Position numbers and translations under genes: made by a program. Shown piece by piece: positions 1-5,707 of a DNA stretch of 6,160 bases. How positions within the stretch are numbered: the first letter of the stretch is position 1; each line of letters starts with the position of its first letter. The stretch is from an uncultured Azospirillum sp. (lineage in GTDB: Bacteria; Pseudomonadota; Alphaproteobacteria; Azospirillales; Azospirillaceae). Below the pieces are notes generated by a model. It searched no databases, was not told the origin of the DNA, and saw only the letters and a list, made by a program, of their open reading frames with translations. The stretch spans positions 1 through 6,160 of the forward strand of contig CALGOL010000673.1 in assembly GCA_937960755.1 (NCBI GenBank), given 5' to 3'.

Positions 1-1123
1 GTAAGCACCCCAGATCCGCCGCCGCCGCCGCTGTCCGCTCCGGCAGCCCGCGCAACATCAGCACGTCGCCGATAAAAAGCGGCGTTTGCGCCAGTCGTCG
101 GTCAAACCGCCGGCCCTGCCGCGCCGCCGCCACCAGCCGCACGCCATAGCGTTCTTCGAGCTCCAGCGCCGCGGCGCAACTGCCCTGCGCCAATGCGTTC
201 GGCGCCACGACGACCTCGGTCAGCGCATGATCGGGGTGGACGGGTCCCCGATCCGCGGTTAATCCGGCCCGCCCGGTCAGTTCTAGCAAGGCGTCGGCGT
301 CGGCTTGCGCCAGCAGTGCGTCGCCAATCCGCAACGGGCGATCGCCCTCCCCCGGAAGGAACCGGCCGTCGTCGGCCTCTACCACGCCGCAAAGGATGAT
401 CCGGCCATAGTCCGCCAAGGCCGCCGTCGGCCGGCCGATCAACGGCGATCCCGGCGAAACAGTCAGTTCGACGTCATAAACCACCGGCGGCGGCCCTTCG
501 TCATTGGCCGCCGCCGGGGTTGGACCGCGCAGCCGGGCCCGCCACGTCAGATAAGCGACGCCGACGACCGCCAGCGGAACCCCTACGGGCGCGAAGGCGA
601 AAAACGAAAACCCTTCCCCCACCGCCTGGGCGCGAAAGCCGGAAACCAGCAGATTGGCCGGCGTGCCGATCAGCGTCGCCATGCCGCCCAGCAGCGCGGC
701 GTAAGATAACGACAGGGGAAAAAACCCCGGCGGCAACCCGTGGCGGCGGGCGAGGCTGAGAGCGGCCGGCAAAAACAGCGCCAGCGCGCCGATATTGTTC
801 ATCACCATGGACGCCGCGGCGGTCAAGCCGCACAGCGCAGCGGTCTGCCCCGCCGGAGAGCGGGCGCCGCGCACCGCCCAAGCCGCCAAGCGATCGAACA
901 TACCGGCGGCGGCGACAGCGCGGGTCAAGATCAGCACCGCCGCCACCGTCACCACCGCCGGTTCGCCGAAGCCGCGAAAAGCGGCGTCGGGACTGACGAG
1001 ACCGCAAGCGACCGCCGCCGTCAAACCGGCGACGGCGATAAAATCAAAGCGCCAGCGCCCCCAGACGAACGCCGCCAGCATGACGACGAAGATAAGCCCT
1101 AATGCCGCCTGCGCGCTCGTCAT
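1..1123 (-). CDS. SLC13-family anion permease with TrkA-C (RCK_C) domains, 3' end outside window
   Basis: This is a partial gene: 374 codons are open from an ATG at 1123-1121 to the window edge, with no stop. Residues 1-194 are hydrophobic with several membrane helices (about 4-22, 26-45, 55-74, 95-122, 136-161, 174-194). They carry the family-like motifs MVMNNIGALALFLPA (107-120) and GGMATLIGTPANLLVSG (146-162), the latter being the usual SLC13 anion-site loop. A hydrophilic stretch from about 200 to 374 fits two successive TrkA-C domains (roughly 214-290 and 297-371) placed between the transport halves, as in the roughly 600-residue SLC13/TrkA-C proteins, so about 200 C-terminal residues are missing. 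Members are ion-coupled symporters of sulfate or dicarboxylates in the inner membrane. The position 22 bp after cysA favours sulfate or another sulfur oxyanion; that is inference. A GGAG lies 12 nt before the ATG, a rather long spacing. The family call is firm, the substrate is not. Confidence 0.85.
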   Translation of the reverse strand, partial: MTSAQAALGLIFVVMLAAFVWGRWRFDFIAVAGLTAAVACGLVSPDAAFRGFGEPAVVTVAAVLILTRAVAAAGMFDRLAAWAVRGARSPAGQTAALCGLTAAASMVMNNIGALALFLPAALSLARRHGLPPGFFPLSLSYAALLGGMATLIGTPANLLVSGFRAQAVGEGFSFFAFAPVGVPLAVVGVAYLTWRARLRGPTPAAANDEGPPPVVYDVELTVSPGSPLIGRPTAALADYGRIILCGVVEADDGRFLPGEGDRPLRIGDALLAQADADALLELTGRAGLTADRGPVHPDHALTEVVVAPNALAQGSCAAALELEERYGVRLVAAARQGRRFDRRLAQTPLFIGDVLMLRGLPERTAAAAADLGCL

Positions 1124-1145
1124 GCTTTACACTTACTCCATGGGA

Positions 1146-2303
1146 TCACGTCCGCACGGCGTGAAACTCGCCGGCTCCCCCGCCGGGGATATGAAACGGG
1201 GCCAGGGCCAGCGGCTTGTTCGCGTCGGCGGCGAAAACCACGCCGCGGCGGAAGGAAACGCGGACCCGGTCGCCCTGTCGCCATTCGACGGTCTTATCCT
1301 CGCCGCCGCCATGATGAACGGTTTTCGCCGCCTCGAGCAAGGTTCCGTGCAGGTCAACTTCCGCCCGGATCAGCGGGCCGACTTCCTGCACATGGCGGAT
1401 CACTCCCACCGTGAAGCCGGCGTCGTTCGGCGCCGCCGGGACCAGATCAATATCGTAAGGCCGGACATAAGCCACCGCCGGAGCCACCGCCGGCCCGCCG
1501 CGCCCCGTCACCCCGCCCAAAGGCGGCCCCCCCGGCCCCGCCAGCCGGGCGGCGCCGCCTTCGATCTCCACCTCCAGCCGATTGACGTCGCCGAGAAACT
1601 CGTAAACGAAAGCGCTGGCGGGGTCGCGGTAGACTTCCGCCGGCGAGCCGACCTGTTCAATGCCGCCTTTGTTCATCACCACCACCCGGTCGGCGAGCTC
1701 CAGCGCTTCCTCCTGATCGTGGGTGACGAACACGCTGGTCAGGCCCATGTCGTCGTGCAGCCGACGCAGCCAGCGACGCAGCTCCTTGCGCACTTTGGCG
1801 TCCAGCGCGCCGAACGGCTCATCCAGCAGCAATACGCGCGGCTCGACCGCCAGCGCGCGGGCCAGGGCGACGCGCTGACGTTGCCCGCCGGAAAGCTGGG
1901 TCGGATAGCGTTCAGCCAGCCAGTCCAGTTGCACCAGCTTGAGCAGTTCAGTCACCCGGCGGGCGATTTCGGCTTTCGGCGGACGGGCGGCGCGCGGCCG
2001 CACCGTCAAGCCGAACGCCACATTGTCGAACACCGTCATATGACGGAACAGCGCGTAATGCTGAAAGACGAAGCCGACGCCGCGGTCGCGGGGGTGGCGT
2101 TCAAGGGCGTTTTCGCCGCCGAACAGCACCTCGCCGGAATCGGCGTTCTCCAGCCCGGCGATGATGCGCAGCAAGGTGGTCTTGCCCGATCCGGACGGCC
2201 CCAAGAGCGCCAGCAATTCGCCGTCGCGCACCTGCAAATCCACCGCGTTGAGGGCGGCGAAGGCGCCGAAGCGCTTGGTGATCGCCTTGATGTCGATGTT
2301 CAT
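1146..2303 (-). CDS. cysA: Sulfate/thiosulfate ABC transporter ATP-binding protein CysA
   Basis: This 385-residue ATPase powers sulfate import through CysT/CysW on the cytoplasmic face. All ABC elements are intact: Walker A GPSGSGKTT (35-43), Q-loop Gln81, signature LSGGQ (137-141), Walker B VLLLDEP (157-163, catalytic Glu162), D-loop GALD (165-168) and H-loop His195. The segment FLGDVNRLEVEI (237-248) closes the nucleotide-binding domain in CysA fashion. A Gly/Pro-rich linker (about 252-275) follows, then a TOBE-like regulatory domain (about 276-352, starting AYVRPYDIDLVP). It is slightly longer than enterobacterial CysA (about 365), mostly in the linker and tail. The ATG is chosen because it begins the canonical N-terminus and has a good Shine-Dalgarno overlapping the cysW stop. 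The operon context (sbp, cysT, cysW) separates it from related molybdate, iron and polyamine ATPases. Confidence 0.95.
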   Translation of the reverse strand: MNIDIKAITKRFGAFAALNAVDLQVRDGELLALLGPSGSGKTTLLRIIAGLENADSGEVLFGGENALERHPRDRGVGFVFQHYALFRHMTVFDNVAFGLTVRPRAARPPKAEIARRVTELLKLVQLDWLAERYPTQLSGGQRQRVALARALAVEPRVLLLDEPFGALDAKVRKELRRWLRRLHDDMGLTSVFVTHDQEEALELADRVVVMNKGGIEQVGSPAEVYRDPASAFVYEFLGDVNRLEVEIEGGAARLAGPGGPPLGGVTGRGGPAVAPAVAYVRPYDIDLVPAAPNDAGFTVGVIRHVQEVGPLIRAEVDLHGTLLEAAKTVHHGGGEDKTVEWRQGDRVRVSFRRGVVFAADANKPLALAPFHIPGGGAGEFHAVRT

Positions 2304-2311
2304 GGAATTTG

Positions 2312-2318
2312 CTCCCTC
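2312..2318 (-). promoter_or_regulatory. Shine-Dalgarno of cysA overlapping the cysW stop
   Basis: On the minus strand GAGGGAG lies 8 nt before the cysA ATG and shares two bases with the cysW TGA (TGAGGGAG). A ribosome terminating on cysW therefore sits on the cysA ribosome-binding site. This suggests translational coupling and supports the 2303 start. Confidence 0.7.
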
Positions 2319-3195
2319 AATGCTTCTTCAAGGCGGCCAGTTCAGCGGAAAAGCGCCATTCCAGCGCCGATTTAGCCGCCAGCGTCACCAAAGCCAGCAG
2401 CGCCAGCAGCGCCGCGACCGAAAACGCGGCGGTCATGTTGTATTCGTTGTAAAGGATCTCGACGTGCAGCGGCATGGTGTTGGTCTCGCCGCGAATATGG
2501 CCGGAGACCACCGACACCGCGCCGAACTCCCCCATCGCCCGCGCGTTGCACAACAGCACCCCATACAGCAGGCCCCATTTGATCTTGGGCAGGGTGACGC
2601 GCCAAAAGATTTGCAAGGCCGACGCCCCCAGCACCACCGCCGCCTCTTCCTCTTCGCCGCCCTGCTCCTGCATCAGCGGGATCAGTTCGCGGGCGACGAA
2701 GGGGAAGGTGACGAAAATGGTGGCGAGCACGATGCCGGGCAGCGCGAAGATGATTTGAATGTCATTGTCGCGCAGCCACGGGCCGAACCAGCCGTGCAGG
2801 CCGAACATCAGCACATAGATCAAGCCCGACACCACGGGGGAGATGGAGAACGGCAAGTCGATCAGCGTAATCAGCAACCCTTTGCCTTTGAACTCGAAAC
2901 GCGCGATGCACCACGCGGCGCAAACGCCGAAGAACAGGTTGAGCGGCACGGAAATCGCGGCGGCCAGCAAGGTCAGTTGGATGGCGGCCAGCGCATCCGG
3001 CTCGACGATCGCATCGAAGAAGAAGCCGGCGCCGCGGCTGAACGCCTCGATAAACACCACCAGCAGCGGGGCGAGCAGAAACAAGCCCATGAAGGCCAGC
3101 GCCACGGCGATCAGCAAGCGGCGGGTCCAGCGGCTTTCATCCACCGCGGACAGGGGCAAAGGCCGGGCGGCGGCGTCGAACACGTCAGCGGACAT
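2317..3195 (-). CDS. cysW: Sulfate ABC transporter permease CysW
   Basis: This 292-residue inner-membrane protein is one half of the heterodimeric sulfate channel. Hydrophobic segments near 25-49, 68-96, 106-131, 147-168, 205-230 and 254-275 give the expected six helices of a binding-protein-dependent permease. The cytoplasmic EAA loop that docks on CysA is at about 182-203 (EEEAAVVLGASALQIFWRVTLP), followed by the CysW-typical RAMGEFGAVSVVSGHIRG (219-236) and the ETNTMPLHVEILYNEY segment (237-252). Its length matches enterobacterial CysW (about 290). The ATG lies inside the last codons of cysT, giving an 11-bp overlap, with GAGG 7 nt upstream, so translation is probably coupled to cysT. It is distinguished from CysT by the IRGETNTMPLHVE signature. 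Nothing appears broken or missing. Confidence 0.95.
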   Translation of the reverse strand: MSADVFDAAARPLPLSAVDESRWTRRLLIAVALAFMGLFLLAPLLVVFIEAFSRGAGFFFDAIVEPDALAAIQLTLLAAAISVPLNLFFGVCAAWCIARFEFKGKGLLITLIDLPFSISPVVSGLIYVLMFGLHGWFGPWLRDNDIQIIFALPGIVLATIFVTFPFVARELIPLMQEQGGEEEEAAVVLGASALQIFWRVTLPKIKWGLLYGVLLCNARAMGEFGAVSVVSGHIRGETNTMPLHVEILYNEYNMTAAFSVAALLALLALVTLAAKSALEWRFSAELAALKKH

Positions 3196-4012
3196 CGTAA
3201 GACCTCGTCCAGCGTTGCAGCAGATTGATCGCCAGCAAGAGAACGAACGACGCCAGCAGCATCATGACGGCGATGGAGGTGGCGCCGACGTAGTCGTATT
3301 GCTCCAGCTTGATGACGATCAGCAGCGGCGCGATTTCCGACACGCCGGGCAGATTGCCGGCGATGAAAATCACCGAACCGTATTCCCCCACCGCGCGGGC
3401 GAAAGCCAGGGCGAAGCCGGTCAGCAGAGCGGGTAAAATCGACGGCAAAATGACGCGGAAAAACACCGACGCCCGCGTCGCCCCCAGCATCGCTGCGACT
3501 TCTTCTTGCTCGCGTTCGAAATCCTGCAACACCGGCTCGACCGTGCGCACGACGAACGGCAAGCCGATGAAGGTCAGCGCGACGATGATCCCTAGCGGAC
3601 CAAAGGCGACCTGTACGCCCAAGGGCGCCAGCAGCGCGCCGAACCAGCCCTGCGGCGCATAGAGCGAGGCCAGCGCGATGCCGGCCACCGCGGTGGGCAA
3701 GGCGAAGGGCAAATCCACGAAGGCGTCGGCCAGCTTGCGGCCGGGGAAGTCGTAGCGCACCAGCACCCAGGCCACCAGAAGGCCGAACACCAAGTTGATA
3801 AGCGCGGCGATAAGCGCGCAACCGAAGCTGACCTTGAAGGCGTCGATAACCCGCGGCGCCAGCGCCGCCGACAAGAAGCCGTCCCAGCCCGCGCCGGACG
3901 CCCGCAACGCCAGCCCCGCCAGCGGTATCAGCACGATCAGCGACAGGTAAGCGATGGTGTAGCCCAAGGTCAGGCCGAAACCCGGCAGCGGGCTGGGAGA
4001 CTTCCAGCGCAT
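3185..4012 (-). CDS. cysT: Sulfate ABC transporter permease CysT (CysU)
   Basis: This 275-residue inner-membrane permease pairs with CysW to form the sulfate pathway. Hydrophobic spans near 14-37, 60-85, 97-117, 137-157, 190-215 and 240-264 fit six helices. The EAA loop is EQEEVAAMLGATRASVFFRV (168-187), and the CysT-type segments DLPFALPTAVAGIAL (100-114), RAVGEYGSVIFIAGN (206-220) and SEIAPLLIVIKLEQYDY are all present. The length is typical (about 275). The start ATG is only 3 nt after the sbp TAA. The best ribosome site is GGAG 11 nt upstream, lying inside the last codons of sbp, so translational coupling is likely. The 3' end overlaps cysW by 11 bp. There is no sign of truncation or frameshift. 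The CysT rather than CysW assignment rests on the GEYGSVIFIAGN motif and on gene order. Confidence 0.95.
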   Translation of the reverse strand: MRWKSPSPLPGFGLTLGYTIAYLSLIVLIPLAGLALRASGAGWDGFLSAALAPRVIDAFKVSFGCALIAALINLVFGLLVAWVLVRYDFPGRKLADAFVDLPFALPTAVAGIALASLYAPQGWFGALLAPLGVQVAFGPLGIIVALTFIGLPFVVRTVEPVLQDFEREQEEVAAMLGATRASVFFRVILPSILPALLTGFALAFARAVGEYGSVIFIAGNLPGVSEIAPLLIVIKLEQYDYVGATSIAVMMLLASFVLLLAINLLQRWTRSYDVR

Positions 4013-4015
4013 GGC

Positions 4016-5026
4016 TTATTTTACTCCGGTGATCTGGTCGAACACGCCGCCGTCGGCGAAGAACTTCGCTTGCGCCGCGCGCCAGCCGCCGAAGTTCTGA
4101 TCGATGGTCAGCAGCTTCAATTGCGGGAAACGCTTGGCGTGCTTGGCGGCGACTTCCGGCAATCGCGGCCGGTAGAAATGCTTGGCGGCCAGTTCCTGCC
4201 CTTCGGCCGAGTAAAGATAGCTCAGATAAGCCTCGGCGACCGGACGGGTGTTGCGCCGGTCAGCCACCTTGTCCACCACCGTCACCGGCGGCTCGGCCAG
4301 GATCGACAACGACGGCACGACGATTTCAACCTTGTCTTCGCCGACTTCCTTCAACGACAAAAACGCCTCGTTCTCCCACGCCAGCAGCACGTCGCCGATG
4401 CCGCGCTGGGTGAAGGTGACGGTTGAACCCCGCGCCCCGGTGTCGAGCACCGGCACGTTTTTGAACAGCCGGGCGACGAAGTCCTTGGCTTTGGCTTCGT
4501 CGTTATTGTTCTTCTCCAGCGCATAGCCCCAGGCGGCGAGGAAGTTCCAGCGCGCGCCGCCCGACGTCTTCGGGTTTGGGGTGACGACTTTGACATCGTC
4601 GCGGATCAGGTCGTTCCAGTCCTTGATCCCCTTGGGGTTGCCCTTGCGCACCAGAAAAACGATGGTCGAGGTGTAGGGCGAGGCGTTGAACGGCAATTCC
4701 GCCTGCCAGCCCGGATTAATCAGCCCGGCGTCGGAAATGGCGTCGATGTCGTAGGCCAGCGCCAGCGTCACCACGTCCGCCTCCAGCCCGTCGATCACCG
4801 AGCGCGCCTGCTTGGCGGCGCCGCCGTGCGACTGGCGCACCGTCAGCGTCTGCCCGGTGTCGGCCTTCCACTTGGCGATGAACGCCTTGTTGAAATCGGC
4901 GTAAAGCTCGCGCGTCGGATCGTAGGAAACATTGAGGATGGTGGTTTGCGCGTGCGCCGCGGCGGCGCCCAGCGCCAGGGCGGAGCCGAACAGGGCGGCG
5001 GCGAAAGCCTTGAAACGCGGAACCAT
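4016..5026 (-). CDS. sbp: Periplasmic sulfate-binding protein Sbp
   Basis: This 336-residue protein captures sulfate in the periplasm for CysTWA. Residues 1-26 form a Sec signal peptide: positive start MVPRFK, an Ala/Leu-rich core, and cleavage expected at AHA|Q. The mature part shows NVSYDPTRELY (32-42), RQSHGGAAKQA (64-74), EADVVTLALAYDIDAI (82-97), the sulfate-binding signature NPKTSGGAR (151-159), GARGSTVTF (197-205) and GDVLLAWENE (211-220). From the known Salmonella Sbp structure, ligand contacts at Ser130, Gly131, Gly132, Ala173 and Trp192 correspond here to Ser155, Gly156, Gly157, Ala198 and Trp217, all conserved. Ser45, whose contact I recall as backbone, is Ala70. These features resemble Sbp rather than thiosulfate-binding CysP. 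The ATG at 5026 is preferred over upstream in-frame starts at 5050 (ATG) and 5095 (GTG) because it begins the signal peptide and has an excellent Shine-Dalgarno. Confidence 0.95.
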   Translation of the reverse strand: MVPRFKAFAAALFGSALALGAAAAHAQTTILNVSYDPTRELYADFNKAFIAKWKADTGQTLTVRQSHGGAAKQARSVIDGLEADVVTLALAYDIDAISDAGLINPGWQAELPFNASPYTSTIVFLVRKGNPKGIKDWNDLIRDDVKVVTPNPKTSGGARWNFLAAWGYALEKNNNDEAKAKDFVARLFKNVPVLDTGARGSTVTFTQRGIGDVLLAWENEAFLSLKEVGEDKVEIVVPSLSILAEPPVTVVDKVADRRNTRPVAEAYLSYLYSAEGQELAAKHFYRPRLPEVAAKHAKRFPQLKLLTIDQNFGGWRAAQAKFFADGGVFDQITGVK

Positions 5027-5033
5027 AGGAGTG

Positions 5034-5040
5034 CTCCTCT
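5034..5040 (-). promoter_or_regulatory. Shine-Dalgarno fixing the sbp start
   Basis: On the minus strand AGAGGAG is followed by a 7-nt spacer and the ATG at 5026-5024. It is the strongest ribosome-binding site in the window. It decides against the longer 359-residue reading from GTG at 5095, which would put 23 hydrophilic residues in front of the signal peptide. Confidence 0.8.
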
Positions 5041-5227
5041 CTTGCGCCATGAGGCGATTATGGGGCTGAAACGGCGCGCCGTCCAGCGACGACACAATCT
5101 CCTATCAATTCACTAGCAAATGCAAGCGCTATATTTATATCAAGAATGTAGATTTATAGATTTATATACATTTAATTTGTGTTGTTTATGCGCAAACGTA
5201 AATGCGAAAAAATATTTTGTTGCAAAT
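5041..5227 (-). promoter_or_regulatory. AT-rich leader and probable promoter region of the sulfate-uptake operon
   Basis: This is the only sizeable non-coding gap, between the downstream Rrf2 gene and sbp. From about 5100 to 5227 the composition falls abruptly to strongly AT-rich, unlike everything around it, as expected for a promoter/operator. A possible minus-strand -35 is TTGATA (5143-5138) with a weak TTTGCT hexamer 17 nt further on. No pair of hexamers matches the sigma-70 consensus well, so the promoter is not pinned down. I see no rho-independent terminator after the Rrf2 gene: the short CGCA/TGCG inverted repeat at 5191-5206 is not followed by a T-run on the minus strand. Read-through from the regulators into sbp is therefore possible. 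Confidence 0.55.
5145..5172. repeat. Inverted repeat AATGTA/TACATT enclosing two tandem GATTTATA copies
   Basis: On the plus strand AATGTA (5145-5150) is followed by GATTTATA twice in direct succession (5151-5158, 5159-5166) and then TACATT (5167-5172). The outer hexamers are exact inverted repeats separated by exactly the two 8-mers. A third near copy, TATTTATA, lies at 5132-5139. Both symmetry elements sit about 120-145 bp upstream of the sbp start in the AT-rich gap, so a regulator-binding role is plausible. Low-complexity AT sequence can produce such matches by chance. Confidence 0.5.
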
Positions 5228-5668
5228 TCAAGCGATTAACGCTTCGGCTCCTGCCGGCCGGGCCAGCGCGTCGGCTAATGAAGTGTTTTCCAGAACGTCC
5301 AGCGTGGCGGCGTGGACGCGGGCGAACACCCGGCGGATGGCGCAAGCCGCCTCGTCCTCGCAATCGTCACAAGCCTGATAGGCGATGGTGGACAGGCAGG
5401 GCAACGGGGCGATCGGCCCGTCGATCACCCGCACCACCTGGGCGAAGGTGATCTCTTCAGGCGGACGAATAAGCCCATAACCGCCGTTCTTGCCGCGACG
5501 GGAAATCACCAGCCCGTTGTGCTTGAGGTCGAGCAAAATTTGCTCAAGAAAGCGTTTGGGCAAGCGGCGCCGCTCGGCGATGTCGGCGATTTGCAGGGAT
5601 TCGTTATCCCAGGCTTCCGCCAGGATCAGCACCGCTTGCAGGGCGTATTTGGCTTTTTGCGACAGCAT
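5228..5668 (-). CDS. Rrf2-family transcriptional regulator with four-cysteine motif (copy 1, sbp-proximal)
   Basis: This 146-residue cytoplasmic DNA-binding protein is of typical Rrf2 length. The N-terminal winged helix-turn-helix starts MLSQKAKYAL. The helix-turn-helix covers about 26-50 (IADIAERRRLPKRFLEQILLD), and the wing is SRRGKNGGYGL (56-66). The dimerisation helix is near 110-128. Cysteines 91, 100, 103 and 109 form C-x8-C-x2-C-x5-C, in the loop where IscR and NsrR bind Fe-S clusters. The spacing differs from IscR (Cys92, Cys98, Cys104, His107), so it is not simply IscR. It lies directly upstream of the sulfate operon on the same strand, which suggests control of sulfur uptake, either as a CymR-like cysteine-metabolism repressor or as an Fe-S/redox sensor; neither is proved. 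No convincing Shine-Dalgarno precedes the ATG. The family is certain, the regulon inferred. Confidence 0.92.
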   Translation of the reverse strand: MLSQKAKYALQAVLILAEAWDNESLQIADIAERRRLPKRFLEQILLDLKHNGLVISRRGKNGGYGLIRPPEEITFAQVVRVIDGPIAPLPCLSTIAYQACDDCEDEAACAIRRVFARVHAATLDVLENTSLADALARPAGAEALIA

Positions 5669-5707
5669 GACGGGACAATGCCCGCCCGCGCCGCCATGTC
5701 AACAACA
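5669..5707 (-). other. 39-bp gap between the two Rrf2 genes
   Basis: On the minus strand a perfect TTGACA hexamer (5702-5697) lies just after the upstream stop, but the best downstream partner, CATTGT at 16 nt, is poor. A small inverted repeat CGGG-6 nt-CCCG sits just before the next ATG, where a ribosome-binding site would be expected. The two genes are probably cotranscribed; an internal promoter is possible but weakly supported. Confidence 0.35.

Noticed and set aside
17..32. CCG/GCC trinucleotide run resembling a microsatellite
   Set aside because: It encodes a short alanine run (residues 365-369) in the SLC13 protein and is ordinary for GC-rich coding sequence.
501..1007. Minus-strand 168-codon frame inside the SLC13 region
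   Set aside because: It is the wrong frame: Arg/Gly-rich and motif-free, whereas the frame starting at 1123 gives membrane helices and family motifs and stays open to the window edge.
795..2375. Plus-strand open frame of 526 codons antisense to cysA and the SLC13 gene
   Set aside because: Its product is a His/Gln/Arg/Ala-rich low-complexity string with no recognisable domain. It lies opposite intact, motif-complete genes, as high-GC codon bias predicts.
2161..3436. Overlapping plus-strand frames opposite cysW and cysT (355 and 197 codons)
   Set aside because: They are Gln/Arg/His-rich without motifs or ribosome sites, and the minus strand carries convincing permeases over the same bases.
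1146..5026. Possibility that the ABC system transports molybdate or another oxyanion
   Set aside because: The NPKTSGGAR signature, conserved sulfate-contact residues in Sbp, and paired CysT/CysW permeases all point to sulfate.
5191..5220. CGCA/TGCG inverted repeat next to an A-rich run, considered as a terminator for the Rrf2 gene
   Set aside because: The stem is only 4 bp with an 8-nt loop. On the minus strand the T-rich run precedes rather than follows the repeat, so it is not an intrinsic terminator in that direction.
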